DNA of 64,000 nt from Phialocephala subalpina. Its lineage: Eukaryota; Ascomycota; Leotiomycetes; Helotiales; Mollisiaceae. Below are positions 42,950 through 56,183 of this stretch, piece by piece. Under the pieces are notes generated by a model. It saw only the letters and a list, made by a program, of their open reading frames with translations. It did no database searches and was not told the DNA's origin. How positions within the stretch are numbered: position 1 is the first letter of the stretch; each line of letters begins with the position of its first letter. Position numbers and translations under genes: made by a program. Location: contig FJOG01000008.1 of the NCBI GenBank assembly GCA_900073065.1, positions 624,985 through 688,984 of the forward strand, written 5' to 3'.

Positions 42950-45900
42950 CAGCCAAAGAATGGAAACTAATTTCAGTAATCGGGTATATCTTTAGCGTTA
43001 CAACTATTCGACTCACGGTGGAGCCGCTGGGCTCTTGTCGGCTTTATGTGCATCGCGAAAGAAGCTCTTCACATAGAGTAGTATCCGTATCGTCCTGCTC
43101 CAGCTAAGCGCAATAAACACAGCGTCTATTATCCTGCTTAATGAACCCATTTCCAATCGATGGAGGGCAGATGAGTTAGTTGAACCGACAAATTCTAAAC
43201 GGGAAGGTGGGTGTTACTTTCCTTCTTTTCGCTACTAGTGAGTCATTGATGCGCAAATATGCCGTCTCTGAATTCAGAAAGAATCTCTTTCCGTTTCCTC
43301 GATCACTGGACATGGAAGGTTGACAGAGCGCCAGCACGTCAGAGGTTGCAACGTTTCCAAAAATCACCCGTTTCTCTCCAACCGCCACGGAAAAGTCGTC
43401 ACGAGAAATCTCAGGTCTGCCCCATCTGCTCTTCTATCTCGGAATAACAATATCTTCGGGTTCGACCTCGACTGACTCTATCCAATCTATCGTCATACAA
43501 CAGCTCTCTTCATCACAACATATCACAAAGCCGCCGCGACATCAGATATCGTCACTCTGTACACCCACCAACACTACCAGTTCGAATGTCGATAGTTGTA
43601 TCTTCGCAACAGGCATGACCGGAACGATACCTGGAGGTGATCCATCCGCTGTCGGGCCTAATCTCGGGTGCATATCTGACGTGGATTACGAGGCGGGTAA
43701 TCCTCTCGCCTTCAATGTGATGGATCGATGCACTTAGAGTGTTTGCTTATAACCACTGGCGACACAGCACCTGGACACAACTCTTCACTCCTAGGAAGAC
43801 CGCGAGGAGGCAGTGGAGATTCCGGGCCAAATCCCACAGAAACCTGAGGGATATGGGGATGGATGATCGTTTAGTGAGCGACGGATGAGTAAAGAGACAG
43901 TGAGATGTGTCTCGGCGTCACCATCTCCTCGCCCAGAGTAGCCTTGCAAGGATGCTTTTCTACGAGCATCATGCCGAACACAGATATTTCAATGCCTATC
44001 AACCCTGTCTACGCGAAAGCGGGCTCATCAGGTTGGCGGCTCAGTCTCCATCAAGCGTGGAACGCGTTTCCACGTCCATAGAGAGGTTGACGCTATACGG
44101 ACCTGTGCGGGGACCAAATTCTTGTTGAACCAAAAACTAGAAGCATCACTGAGATCATTGACTAGGGGATGGCTGGTTGTTGGCCTGTGTATTGAGAGTA
44201 TACCAAATTGCGCTTTGGTAATCGATACTAGGCATGGTGGAAGGCGCCGATGGCCCAAGTTCTGCATCCGTACTAGCACGAGCTTCGAATTGAGGAAGAT
44301 CTGCAGCAGTTCTGAGTTGCAGATGTGTAGGTTGATTCTGTTGGTGGGAGCAAACCATGCTTGCTATCACGTGTTCAATTTGAGCATACATAAACTTGCA
44401 CCTTTGTATCTACACTCAATAACTCGCTCAATTCACTCAAACCTACCAGTTCAACAGATTTTGTTAGGGCTGTAGTATATAGGACCTCCGTGACATCCTT
44501 TCATTTTTATGCCAACAATTTTGACAGGATAGCCAAAGAGGAAGTATGAAATCGGGCGTGTGGGGCAAGAGTGATCGTAGAGCTACGGGTCCTCTCTGAA
44601 CCTGTACTCATCACGTTGTTCGGGTATTCTTCAGCAATGACACCTTCTGCTCGAAGACAATCTAAGGCCACGATGCTCCAGCTCAAAAACTCGGCATTGT
44701 TAACTGGCGCGGCTGCCAGGAGTTGCTTGATCATGCTTCTCTGCAAGGACGAAGCCGACTTCAAGCTGCCCGTTCTTACTGCTGTTATGTGTCAAATCCC
44801 TTCGAACTTAGGGACAATAATAATCAAGGTGGGCTTTGAAGAGATCTAATCTGTCCGTGGCGTATTGTAGACGTGTTTTGAAGCAAATACTTCCGGCTCG
44901 GCTTCACTCCCTGACACAGACCCGAAACGAAGAGTGACATTCCGTCCCTTCACGCCACAAACACAGATACAAAACCCGTTCCCTATTTCGAGAACGATTT
45001 AAGTTCATCTGAAATCAACTCCTGTCGGACGAAAATAAGGTTCAAGATGCGGTTCTCGACATCTTCGATATTGGTGGTAGCCGTGGTTTTCATGAGCACA
45101 TTCTCTCTCATCACAACTACGCATGGCAAATTAAGGAGGTTTGGATTCGACGACGACCGCGCGTTTGGACTCAAATTCGACCGAAAGTAATGGTAATTGT
45201 GGAAGGAAGAGGATGATGCAAAGATTTTGGTGTTCCCGAAACTTTGAGAAGGGGATATGACGGGAAGTTGTGCCCGAAACCCTAGGGGACGCGACGAAAA
45301 CTATAGCAAAATATTTAGATACAAAATAATAAATTAATAAATTCTTGAAGTTTTGTGGTATAATCATTTTTTAAAAATAAAAATAAATTTATAGTATTTT
45401 CGTCTTTTTAAAAATGTTTTATAGCAAAATCCTCTTTAATCGTATTTCATAATATATATTAACTGAAGAAGTATTGTACTGAATTTTAATAGTAATATTA
45501 TATTTAAACTGCGGTTAAAAAGAGGTTATCGAATAAGTGAAAGAATTTCTCCATAAAATGATCTGCAATTAAATCCTTTGAAGTTAAGCTGGCGAGTTGG
45601 CTAACTCGTTCGATACCGCTTGCTTGTATTGGTGTCATTCCGTTGCCCAAGTCGGCGGCAGCCGTCACTTTCGAGACCAAGTCCCAGGGAGCATGTCCTT
45701 AGACGTGAAGTGGACTCTGTGTGATTTTGGACATTTTGCTAGGTTGAGCATGAAGTTGGCCTCTTCAGGAGGTTCACCACCAAGCGTGCAAGTTATATAG
45801 GAGTTAGAAATCATCGCGTGACTTACGAGTTTGTCGTGAATGCTCAACGCTGGTTCATGAATCATTTGCAAGACGCCTTTAGTGACCTCGAAGAACGAAG

Positions 45901-46435
45901 TCATGTTTCTGCGAACGCGCATGGTCGCAAGAATTCCAAGCGGCGGTTATAGGCACAGGTGCTCGGCTACAGCCATAGGCCTATGGGTCTAGTTAGAACC
46001 GCCTGTGGTTGTAACCAACGCCAGAATCCCATGAACATGTGATTTATCACGGTCACATGACGCAACATCCCTCAACTTTGTAGTTCACTCACTCACTATT
46101 CTTGTCGGACATTTCTCCATTTCCCATCTCTATATGGTCGTCAAGGGAGGAGGTCGAGTAAGGCCTTAGGCTCATGAATTACAAGGAAAGAAGAACAAAG
46201 TGAAAGCTCAGGAAGCCAAGTACAGCAGGAATACAGACCTTGGTATGTTGACCCATCAGCTCGTGGGGTGTCCTGAAAATGCTGTAATTTTTTCTATCTT
46301 TTCCATTTCCTATTGTAACATTGAAAATAACATCTGAAGCCTTTTCAAACTGATATTTTCCCGACCACAGCTGCTCTTCACTCTAGGCCACCATTCCTGC
46401 CCTTCCCTAGACCAATAACTCTCGACCTAAGACCA
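42950..46435. other. Long gene-poor interval
   Basis: No gene with a recognised domain. An open plus-strand frame without a start codon runs about 43320-43737 and ends TGTIPGGDPSAVGPNLGC followed by a short tail; it may be an exon of an unrecognised gene. A pair of opposed 85-90 codon frames at 44507-44849 is unassigned. 45300-45560 is strongly AT-rich. This interval forms the right boundary of the catabolic cluster. Confidence 0.4.
45665..45922 (-). CDS. Possible small hypothetical protein
   Basis: The frame starts MRVRRNMTSFFEVTKGVLQM. A GTAAGT donor with a TTCTAAC branch candidate lies in the middle, so it could be spliced to a product of about 60 residues or read through as 85. No domain is recognised. 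Confidence 0.25.
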   Translation of the reverse strand: MRVRRNMTSFFEVTKGVLQMIHEPALSIHDKLVSHAMISNSYITCTLGGEPPEEANFMLNLAKCPKSHRVHFTSKDMLPGTWSRK

Positions 46436-47002
46436 TCATAGCTTGCCCAGCTTCTTCCCGGTGAATGTAGAAAGGGCATCCATGAGCGGAGGTGACAATA
46501 CATCGTATGGCTCCAGGCCAATAGACTTGAACTTGTATCGAACGTCATCGATCTTCGTTGGATCGAAGCCCTGCTCGATAATTGAAGAAACGAACGCCGC
46601 AAATTGTGGTTCCTGCCATCCCTTCTCGTCCGACAGTTCCACATGGATGAAGTCGAGTCCCTTAAACGCATGATCCTTCTCAATCCGACCGAACATGTGA
46701 ACACCACAGTCCTTGCAGGCGTAACGCAAAATGGTAGCGCTTTTGTCTAGGATGGCCAACTTGTCCTCGTTGGCGGTGACCTTGACGTTGTTAATGGGAA
46801 CGACGCCGATGACGGAGAAGAGAGAGCCTGCAGGCTTCCAGCATTGAGAGCACCCGCATGCGTGGTTGTGAAGGACGTTGCCGGTAATGGTCACCTCGAC
46901 TTTGTTACTTGGGCAATGGCAGTGCAACTTGCCACCAGAGAAGTTGTCGCTTCCCTTGGTCAGACCGTTGTCGACCAATGGGTGAAGAGTAAGTGGCGCC
47001 AT
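46436..47002 (-). CDS. S-(hydroxymethyl)glutathione synthase / Gfa-like enzyme
   Basis: A single exon of 188 residues, the normal length. The Gfa zinc-binding cysteines are present: C28 and C30 (LHCHCPSN), C49, C51 and C54 ([11 protein letters not shown]), C96 and C99 ([13 protein letters not shown]). The fold core [16 protein letters not shown] and the C-terminus FTGKKLGKL match fungal members. It was described as promoting the condensation of formaldehyde with glutathione ahead of the glutathione-dependent formaldehyde dehydrogenase, though whether it is a true enzyme or a glutathione carrier is debated. Cytosolic. It could serve demethylation-derived formaldehyde, but linkage to the cluster 3.5 kb away is weak. 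Confidence 0.92.
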   Translation of the reverse strand: MAPLTLHPLVDNGLTKGSDNFSGGKLHCHCPSNKVEVTITGNVLHNHACGCSQCWKPAGSLFSVIGVVPINNVKVTANEDKLAILDKSATILRYACKDCGVHMFGRIEKDHAFKGLDFIHVELSDEKGWQEPQFAAFVSSIIEQGFDPTKIDDVRYKFKSIGLEPYDVLSPPLMDALSTFTGKKLGKL

Positions 47003-49102
47003 AGTGAGTGATATTTATTGCTTGAATTTGAGTTCTCGAGATTAGAAAATATATTTTCAGGTGAGGAAAATGATTAGAACGAGGCCTGAGGGACCCGCGA
47101 GCTTTTTGAACGAAACCCAGAGGATACCCGGCTCGTGAAAAGCAGGTGGGGTCGTCATTTCCAACTGCCTTTCGGTATGTTTCCAACTGCCTTCGGTATA
47201 TTATACTTCACTTAGTGCATCGACCCGGGAATCACGCAATCCCAGAGTCAGCATAACCCCTCTTTCTCTCCGTGATCCCGAAAGACATCCGAGCGGGGCC
47301 TTGCAGGTCAACCTGGGATGCATTTATGCGAACCCCACATTCAGATCTTCCTTGGAAATGTATTGGAATTCAATCTGAAGACGGCTTTTCTTTTGTAGCA
47401 GTGCAGAATCTTGATATTTAAAGTCTCGCATTACGTACAAGCAAACGACACGCGTTTCCTGTGCACTAGTTCTTACATATGTCTCAAATCTGCCAAAAGG
47501 CCAAGATGCTTTGGGTCTCGACACATCTCAAGATTTTCTCCAAACTCCCCGCCATGACCAGACGGGTCTCTTGATAAATCCTCATCAAAACAAGATTTAC
47601 ACCGGTAAATTATCAGGAAGACATGAGTCTTTCGTGAAGCAGCGTTTGATTTAGTTACCCATTTTTATCCCGTTATGTTCACGGCTCGTGTCTCTCGTGA
47701 ACAGTATGGCAGGGCCATATGAGTTTCTTAGAAACCCTTCTTGTATTAGGTAGTTTTGAGGGTAGTGCTAGTCACGTGCTCTCCAATACATAAAGAGCTT
47801 TCCGCTCTCCAACAACAATCAAGCATCCTTTTGCCCACTCCATTTACAGGTTTATTCTACGTATGACTGATTACTCTGTGCGACGAATACTGAATTAGCC
47901 CAGCTCACTGGCTGAGACGAAGTGACGTACAGTTGCCCTTTTCTCACTCTGAGACCACTGCCCTTCTACAACAGTAATATTTCTGCATATTCTCGTCGTA
48001 TCGGGACAGTGTGTCTATAGCATCCGGATCTGGAACTCGGAGTCTGCTGGCAGCGGAGAGAATAGTGCCCGGACAACCATCCACCAAAGAAGAGGTCATC
48101 AAATAATCTGACCAGTTGCGCAAAAGCAACACTTGGATTGAGCTGCTCTCATTTTGGTGCCCTGAAAAGTTGACTTGCTTGATTGCGAGCAACAGAACTG
48201 CCTTGTCGAGCTTTCGCCACCACGAAGTCAACTAGAGCTCGGCGTGAGTGGCCATTCACTGTCAAACCATGAGAAGTCGGAAGATGATGCAAGTACCACT
48301 AGAGCGCCGGGGACGAGAATACATAGCTCTGACACGAAAATAGTCTTAGTATGTCTAATTGAAAGTTGTTTGCCAATGTACATAGGGTTCGCGCAGTCAG
48401 AGACAATGTGCGGTTTAAGATAGTAGTTGTGGTGTTAAAATGTGGTTTGATGTCTTTGAGTTGGAACCGAAAGGTGAACCACCATTTTAGTAACTTTATA
48501 TACAAACCACAACAGCGCTTGCGAGTTAAATTCTGTATCGAGACCGTTCGAAGTATACTATTTAGTCACGTATGAAAACTAAGTCAACGTTATTTAGGAA
48601 GATTCGGACTTTTGAATGTCATCTTCCAAAATTTTGGAATAATTGGCTCAAACGCGGAGATTATTCATCAGGACAACTTCTTTCGTGCGAAAGGAGGTGG
48701 TCTTGTCGGGTGAACCAATGGACAAGGTCTTACTGTTCAGCCGGCGGAGAAAAGAGGGTTCAGATCACAGAGTACGCATAGGAGAGTATCATGTGTCTTC
48801 GCAACGCTGGATGAAAGTAGACGGCTGAGTATGCAGACTTATGTTCCGCATTTGAAGTACATTCTGACTCAAGGAAGACAGCACCGGACTCCAAGTTAGT
48901 CAAGCTAAGAGGGTACACCCCCTCTATATTGCCGTAAGAGCTGCCGATACTCTTGTCCGGAAAATGAATACAGAATCAGCGAAAATGAGATTGGAGTCCA
49001 ACTTTCGTATTTTCCCACGGTGAAACATGATCGACGTTCCTTGAATAGTATATAGTAGCGTCACCTTCAGCTTATGCAGCCCGACATCATAAGGTTCATC
49101 CC
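47003..49102. other. Gene-poor interval
   Basis: This lies 5' of the Gfa gene and 3' of the SnoaL-like gene. A minus-strand frame of 95 codons (47944-48231; LLLRNWSDYLMTSSLVDGC) has no domain I recognise. Nothing else was supported. Confidence 0.35.
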
Positions 49103-49639
49103 TTATACAGGGTGGGGGTGCGTGCTAATACCCTCAATCATTGCGTACAACTTCTTCACCTTTCCATCATCACCAACAATGATGACGTCCCAACCTTTCA
49201 TTCCCGGCTGTTCTCCAACACGCCCAAATACCCACGGCTGCATGATCACACCAAAATTAAGCCACAAATCTCCCGATCGTTGGAACAACCAAGCAGACTT
49301 CCCATCAGTATGGAGCCCTAGGTTCCTCTGGTCAGCAATAGCAGTAGGGAACTGGCCAAGAGTGTACAGGGTGCACGTCGCATAAGAGTCGTGAAATAGG
49401 GGCCATGCAGCAGCCAAACAAGAGAATACAAGACACTCACCGCCCCACACCTGGTCCAACGCATCGTAACCGGTGGCCTCTCCAAATGGGGAGTAACAAG
49501 TCACATCAGGAGCCCAGTACTTTTCCATGAGCTGGCGGCGCTTTAGTTGGTCGTGTTCATTGAAAATGTCGAATGTCGTAGCTTGTACAATGGCGATAGA
49601 CTGTTCGACAGACGGTTGATCTGGGCTTGGGGTGGCCAT
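49103..49639 (-). CDS. SnoaL/NTF2-like domain protein
   Basis: Start at 49639 (MATPSPDQPSVEQSIAIVQA) with an uninterrupted frame to 49103, about 178 residues. The fold is indicated by RRQLMEKYWAPDVTCYSPFG near the N-terminus and by MKGWDVIIVGDDGKVKKLYA near the end, the two conserved ends of SnoaL-like proteins. Between them, after DALDQVWGG, a GTGAGT donor and a GACCAG acceptor bracket sequence that does not look like the fold, so an intron is likely, but phase does not close with these sites and the exact splice is unresolved. No cofactor motif. Function unknown; relatives include small cyclases, isomerases and non-catalytic binding proteins. Confidence 0.7.
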   Translation of the reverse strand: MATPSPDQPSVEQSIAIVQATTFDIFNEHDQLKRRQLMEKYWAPDVTCYSPFGEATGYDALDQVWGGECLVFSCLAAAWPLFHDSYATCTLYTLGQFPTAIADQRNLGLHTDGKSAWLFQRSGDLWLNFGVIMQPWVFGRVGEQPGMKGWDVIIVGDDGKVKKLYAMIEGISTHPHPV

Positions 49640-50160
49640 GGCTTTTCTTGGAGTGAGAGAGAAGTTCGGTGGGTTAGAAGGTTTTGGGCGACAGCTAAGT
49701 AAATAATAGTTTGATAGGTATGCCACAACGTAGTGAGAGTTTAATTGAAACTACATTTTTATACGACAAAGTCGGAAATCAAGATCGCTGTGGATATCTC
49801 AACTCTTACCTCAGCTGACGTTGGATAGAGCCATAAGCGGTGAATCTATTGAACAATGCGACAAGTGAGCTCACAATCAATTCCGCGACTCGACGCATGT
49901 TCAGCTGCTCTAGAGCATCACTCAGCAATCTGCAGCCTTAAACTCAAAGTAGGTCATCTTATTGAGCGGGAGGCCGAAGATCTGTACAAGCCGAACAGTC
50001 AAGCTACTATACACGCATTCGCAAGGCAAGTCTTATCCTCCGGCACGCTTAAGATGGGTATGTAAAGAGCAAATAACTTCCGAACCGCGGCTCCCTTTCC
50101 ATCAGCTGAAGCGAAGACTTGAGGTTCGTGGATGAAGATCTGCTGGATAGGAGAGTGTAT

Positions 50161-51824
50161 TCAGAGGCCATCGGAAGCTGGTGGGCCCTTGTATACTGTG
50201 AACTGTTAGCATTCGTCCAAAGTCAAGTTATGGGATATTGGAATTGCGGGGTACATAAAGCGGGGTACGAAGAAAGCAAAAATGAAGAGAAGATTCTCAA
50301 CTCACCCTTCCTAGCATAAACGAAATACCACACCGCACTCATCGCCATAAACCCCACCAACACCACACTTGCATAATTCATCGAAATCGCCGTAACCGGC
50401 AACGCCGTCGGCATCGAAAACAACACAACCTCAAACCCAATCCAGCATATCGCGACCACATTAACAATCGGTCCAATAACAGGACCACAATTCCACTTCG
50501 CCTGTCCAACCTCCTTCCTCCTATTCCAGACCAGTGAAAGAGCGATCGGGATAGCGTAGCTCACAGCCAGAGCAATGACACCAACGGAAACGAAAGCTGT
50601 GAAAGCGGATGTGGAACCGAGATTGATGAGTCCGAGGAGCATTTGGACGATGGTTGTTAGAGCGAGGGCCCAGACGGGGACGTTGAGAGATTTGTTGACG
50701 ATGGCGAAGAGTTTGGCACCTGGGATGGCATCGTCGCGTGCAAATGCCCAGGTACATCTTGAGGCCGCCACGGTAATAGAGATAGAGCAAAAAGCCGTGA
50801 CTCCGAGAACGAGAAACATGAGACCGAGTCCACCACCAGGAGAGCCCATGACGACGTTGAAGATGTAGGGAATTGCTTGGGCGGAAGGAGCTCCGAGGAT
50901 GTCTTCTAGCGCTGGCATAGTGACGCAGATAGGGATGATGAAGAAGAGGCCTGCGATGCCGCCGACGGGGACACAGAGAGACATTGCTTTTGGGACTTTG
51001 ATGGCGGGGTCAGCGACTTCTTCGGCCATGGAGGAGATCATGCCGATTGCGGAGAAGGTGTATGCAGCGGGTAGCAAGCCGATGAAGAAAGTGAAGCCTC
51101 CCCATCCGGAGAAAGAGGTATCATAATGTCCGAGAGCGTAGGAAGCGGAGTGACGACCGACGTCTGCTTTGACGGAGAGAGCGATCAGGATGATGAAGAT
51201 TGAGATTCCGGTCCAGGCAGCGCAAATCGTGTCTACCATAGGCAGAAACTTGTTGCCAAATGTACAAATGAAAAATGTACAAAGACAAATGAGGTAGAAG
51301 ATCAGAAGAAGTTGCCAGTCATTCGCAGCCCAATCAGGATGATACATCGAAACCGTCGCCGAGATCAAAGACGCGAAACCAAAGTTGACGCTCAATGTAA
51401 TCGTCCAATTCCCAATCAACCAAATCCACCCCGTAATGAAGCTGAGTACCGTCTTATTCGTCTTCGCAATCTGAAAAGACCAGTAATACGGTCCAGCAGA
51501 AGTAGGATAACGTGACGCCAGCTCGCCCAAGGACAAAGCTACGCATTCATCCAGAACCATAACCACCAACCAACCAACGAAGATCGAAAGCTGTCCTCCT
51601 CCATAGACGGCGACGATCAAAGGTGAGCCTTCACCAAAGGGGATGGCGGCGATGGCGAGGGTTTGGAAGAGCAGCGTGAACAGAGATCGATTTCGACGCA
51701 ACTCAGGCGTGTACCCCAAAGCCGTCAAGGAATCCAGATCGTGCGTCTCGCCGAGAACGTGGCCATTGGGCGAAGGCGGCATTGCCTTCTCGTCCGCCAT
51801 CTTGGTATCTTCTGTTGCCGACAT
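50161..51824 (-). CDS. Amino acid/choline/GABA-type permease (APC superfamily)
   Basis: Two exons (50306-51824 and 50161-50195) give 517 residues with about 12 hydrophobic helices. The N-terminal cytoplasmic segment ends ALGYTPELRRNRSLFTLLFQ, followed by the helix-1 unwound region and the motif ELASRYPTSAGPYYW, and later SSMAEEVADPAIKVPKA, both signatures of the fungal GABA/choline permease group. The short last exon gives YKGPPASDGL, the usual C-terminus of this group, which supports the splice (GTGAGT...TTCACAG). It is a plasma-membrane importer; the substrate may be GABA, choline or a related amine. Confidence 0.93.
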
Positions 51825-53267
51825 GGTGATGATTTCCTCAAGCTTCTTCCTTGTCGATGCGTTGTTGTGTTCCTGGAGAACTGGGGCGACGAGGGACGCG
51901 TCGAGACTGATTGGAACCGAAGTTCAGAGAAACCGTGGTGTTGGGAATCGAGGAGTTCGCATGCGAGGTGCAGTACTTGCACGACGATCCTTCCAAAATT
52001 CCCAGATACAGTCTTATTATCTCTCCACGTGACACCGCAAAAGCCAGTACCAAACGAGTTCAAATTTCCCTCTTTTATCCTGATCTTTATCAATTCCAAT
52101 TAACGATATCGCAAAACACAAATGAATAGCACCGCGCGCAAGAAGTCAAAATGGTTATACAGTACAAGAGAGGAGAGATTGATGGGGATCCGACTCCCTG
52201 ATAAGGAGCATCATCCCCTCTTGCAAATGTCACTGCAATCGCATATCTATAAAATTGATACGCCCTCCTCCCCTTGCCTTGTCTTGTCTACCCCGTGCCT
52301 ACCGGAACCTCGGTTGCGGTTGTGCCCCTGAAGTACCGATGCACACATGCCTGCCTTCAGTTCGTGTCCCGGCGACCATGGTGCGGGTTCACCGGGTAGA
52401 TATCAAAACCTCCCCTCAGAGACCAACCACCACTATCTCCCTTCTATTCTAACGAATCATTTTCTTCAATTACTCTGATATCTCGAACTTTACTGGGAGT
52501 TAGAAGGTTGTGGTTCAGGATCATTTCACCACATTCGGTTTAACTACATCTTCAAGGATACACGTTGTGATATCTCCCTCATTGGCTTCATTCTGCATGG
52601 ACCATGAAGCCACCGCTATCCCCAGAATGGCAGTTCTAAGGACCAAATGTTCTGCCTCAGGTATGCATACATATCCCTCGCGTGTGGGGTAAGAATCGGT
52701 TCATCGAATGAGGATGGAAAAGTAAGGAGGGCAATTTTGATAATGCAACAGGACACGAAGCGAGGTCCCGAGGAAGTGGTAAGGGACGGGACTGACGTGG
52801 GGTGAGGATGTTGGCTTTGGTAGCACCTTCTGTTTTTAGATGGGATGGCTGCGAAATGAAACTTCTGCAGCGGATGCCAAGTCTGATGTCTGTCATGTCT
52901 CAGAACATTAGCCGCTGAAGAGCAGGAGATGAATTTCATAGCTTGGGGATTTGAGGGTGTTGCTGCAGCAAACGCGTGGCTGAGGTCTCTGATAGCTATT
53001 TTGGACTGGCCGTTGAGAAGGGAAGACGTGGGGAGATGGGAGACTCCAGAATGTGGTATCTCGTTGTTTCAAAGGATCATGGGTGTAGAGAGAGACAAAA
53101 TTATCTCCGAGAAAAAGTAAACAAGATACGGGTGTGGAAATTGGAGGATACTTCATTTTGAATTTTACCTTGATTAAAGTCCAAGTCAAGTTATTTTGGA
53201 TGAAGGCCGAAGCCACATAAGCGATGCTATTCTCGGGACCATACACGGACATTGAAGATTGCGATCT
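51825..53267. other. Intergenic, permease promoter and Mep 3' flank
   Basis: About 1.4 kb. Overlapping frames on both strands at 51838-52129 lie in the permease leader. Frames at 52616-52939 and 52908-53252 have no domain. No gene supported. Confidence 0.4.
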
Positions 53268-55383
53268 TCAGTCCAACTCAATCTCGCCGTTCTTGAAGGG
53301 ATGGTAGTCCTCTTCACATTGCCCGTCAAAGGACTCCTCCATCTCTGCCACATCCATTCCAGATACGATGTCCCTGTCGTATTTGTCAGTTCTGCTCGAA
53401 AAAGAATGGAATTTAGATGACTTACTCATCCTTAGCCAACACCTCCAAACCAGGCACACAATCAATAAGAGCAAACAGAACATAAGACCCAACAAAAGAC
53501 CACGTGAACCCAATCACTGCCTCCAGCAGTTGAATCCCCAATTGCCTGACATTCCCATCGAAGAAAACGCCACCATCAATAACCGTTGCACCATCATACA
53601 GCGCAACTTCCTTTCGAGCAAAAAGACCAGTCGCGAGGGTACCAACAATACCACCAACGCAATGCGTAGCGAATGTATCTCCATTATCAACCCATTTCAT
53701 CTTCGCAGCGAATTTGGTAGATTTGATTCTTAGAGCTTGACGACAAATCACAGCACCGAATACACCGAAGAAAAATGAGGTCGGCATATCAATAAATCCC
53801 GCAGCTGGTGTGATCATGACAAGACCAGCAATGGCGCCCATGAATGTTGAGTCCAAGGACCATTTACCGGTCTCGAAGTAGGTCATGCATGCCCAAGTCA
53901 AGGCACCACCGGAAGCACAGAGATTAGTGACACAGAGAGCCATGACGGATTTGAAGTTGAAGCTGAGCGTAGTGCCGGCGTCGAACGCGAGCCATGAGTT
54001 CCAGATGATGANNNNNNNNNNNNNNNNNNNNNNNNNNNNNNNNNNNNNNNNNNNNNNNNNNNNNNNNNNNNNNNNNNNNNNNNNNNNNNNNNNNNNNNNN
54101 NNNNNNNNNNNNNNNNNNNNNNNNNNNNNNNNNNNNNNNNNNNNNNNNNNNNNNNNNNNNNNNNNNNNNNNNNNNNNNNNNNNNNNNNNNNNNNNNNNNN
54201 NNNNNNNNNNNNNNNNNNNNNNNNNNNNNNNNNNNNNNNNNNNNNNNNNNNNNNNNNNNNNNNNNNNNNNNNNNNNNNNNNNNNNNNNNNNNNNNNNNNN
54301 NNNNNNNNNNNNNNNNNNNNNNNNNNNNNNNNNNNNNNNNNNNNNNNNNNNNNNNNNNNNNNNNNNNNNNNNNNNNNNNNNNNNNNNNNNNNNNNNNNNN
54401 NNNNNNNNNNNNNNNNNNNNNNNNNNNNNNNNNNNNNNNNNNNNNNNNNNNNNNNNNNNNNNNNNNNNNNNNNNNNNNNNNNNNNNNNNNNNNNNNNNNC
54501 CAGTGCAATGAGTTGAGACATTGAGTTTCCAGGACGGTGAAGCTGGAGGTGTGATGGGGTCCGGACAGATGATCTCTTGGAGCGGAATTGAGGGTAAGAG
54601 AGGTAGATTGAGAGCGCTGATGCTGTTGCCCCAGAGCAGATGTGGACTGGGGTTCCACCTGCAAAGTCGAGAACGCCTAGCTGACCCAGGAACCCGGTTT
54701 CTGACCAGACCATGTGCGCCAGAGGGCAGTAGATGAACGTGGACCAAAGCTTGGTCTGTTAGCAAGGTACCATTGAAGGCTGAACAGGCGACTTACGACG
54801 ATGAATGGAATTATTGGCAACATTCGTCCTCTTTCACAAGCCCCTCCAACAGCAATAGCACAAACCGTAGCCTCGAAGACCAACTGGAACTCGCTAAAAA
54901 GGATTGCTGGGATGGTGCCAACAGGATCGGCAAGAACGCCACGATGGAAGGCATACTTGAAGTCTCCAATGACCCCGGAGCCTTCTCCGTAGGCAAGAGA
55001 GTAGCCGATGACGAACCATTGAATGGTACAAGTTGCGATGACCATAATGGAAGGCATGAAAGATGCCATGCCATTACGACGATGGCTGTAGCCGGAATAT
55101 GCCAGACCAACAGCCTGTCCATCAAATCAGCTCACTTCTTTTGGATGTTTCGAGGTGATGTTTACAGGGATGATTGGCCAGCAGAAGACCGTACAAACAA
55201 GGACGAACAACTACATATCGTCAGCAATCTGTTTCTCAGAATACTTAAGGCGAAAGTTTCAAAGGTGAAAGGAACATTCGCTCGTAGACGCGAGGCTGAA
55301 AAGCCTTATCTCGAAAGTAAACAACTCACTGTGTCGGTCAGATCACATGCTTCCCAAGCCTGGAGGACCGCTGAAGCAGGCAT
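53268..55383 (-). CDS. Ammonium transporter (Mep/Amt family), interrupted by assembly gap
   Basis: Exons: 55330-55383 ([18 protein letters not shown]), 55166-55210 ([15 protein letters not shown]), 54797-55114, 54755 down through the gap to 53426, and 53268-53373. Amt features include [94 protein letters not shown] and [17 protein letters not shown]. Both conserved pore-histidine segments (TPVHICSG and FATHCVGG) are present. The C-tail is acidic. It takes up ammonium at the plasma membrane and is usually nitrogen-regulated. The 488 N at 54012-54499 hide part of the central helices; the frame continues on both sides. Confidence 0.88.
54012..54499. other. Assembly gap (488 N)
   Basis: A run of N within exon 4 of the ammonium transporter. 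The coding frame is open up to both borders. The true length of the gap is unknown. Confidence 0.99.
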
Positions 55384-56183
55384 CTCGAATTCCAAAGAGG
55401 CTCAAACGAACGTCGTAGAGTTCAAGCAGGTATCATTGGATTAAAAATCCAGATCGGTGAAAGAGTGCAGGAGGAAAAGGTGAAGCTTATTTTGAAGTTG
55501 TTATCGGATCGGCACTTCACACTTTCTTATCTCGCGGGTCTCGGAAGCTTTTCTCAAATAGGGCATCGAGGCGTCCAACTCGCGATCGTCCAATAGGAAG
55601 CGACGCGGAAGTGGGCGACCAATCGTGGAGAATCGCGTTCGAGGGTGCCTCAATAAATGCCTCTACAATGTCAGTTTTGAGGTAGGACTGCATCGTGAGA
55701 TGGTCGAAAGGAGACCGAGAAATTGCTAGTACTTACATTTACCAGGGTACTGTGCTTCCTCTTGGTCTTGCTCAGGTGGACAAGTGCGGCCGCACCAGCT
55801 GCGCTCTCCCTGAATCATCCTGGCCGGATGAATACCACAAAGTGAGAGCAAAACAAAAGAAATATTTACCAAATACGGAGTATCAAGTCCGAGTCTGTAG
55901 TTCCATATCGCCGAGATAGACCCATGGGGACTCCGAAGCTTACAATATAACTGTCAGACTGGCGCTGTTTTGTCGCTCGTTCGATTTGATCTGTTTAGCA
56001 CACTAGGAAAGAGCACTCATAATGAACGGACTCGCTGTGCGAGAATTTTTACCCAGGATGGACGTCAATCATCCCATTCTTCAAATCTCAGGATGCCGCC
56101 AGTCAGTTCAAGAAGTGGCATCGACGTCGGACTATAAGGTGATGCATGGCATGGAGATGACGGTCCTCCTCTCACTCTCCTCC
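55384..56183. other. Upstream region of ammonium transporter
   Basis: About 800 bp between the Mep start (minus strand, to the left) and the 3' end of the next regulator. No gene recognised. It should contain the Mep promoter. Confidence 0.4.
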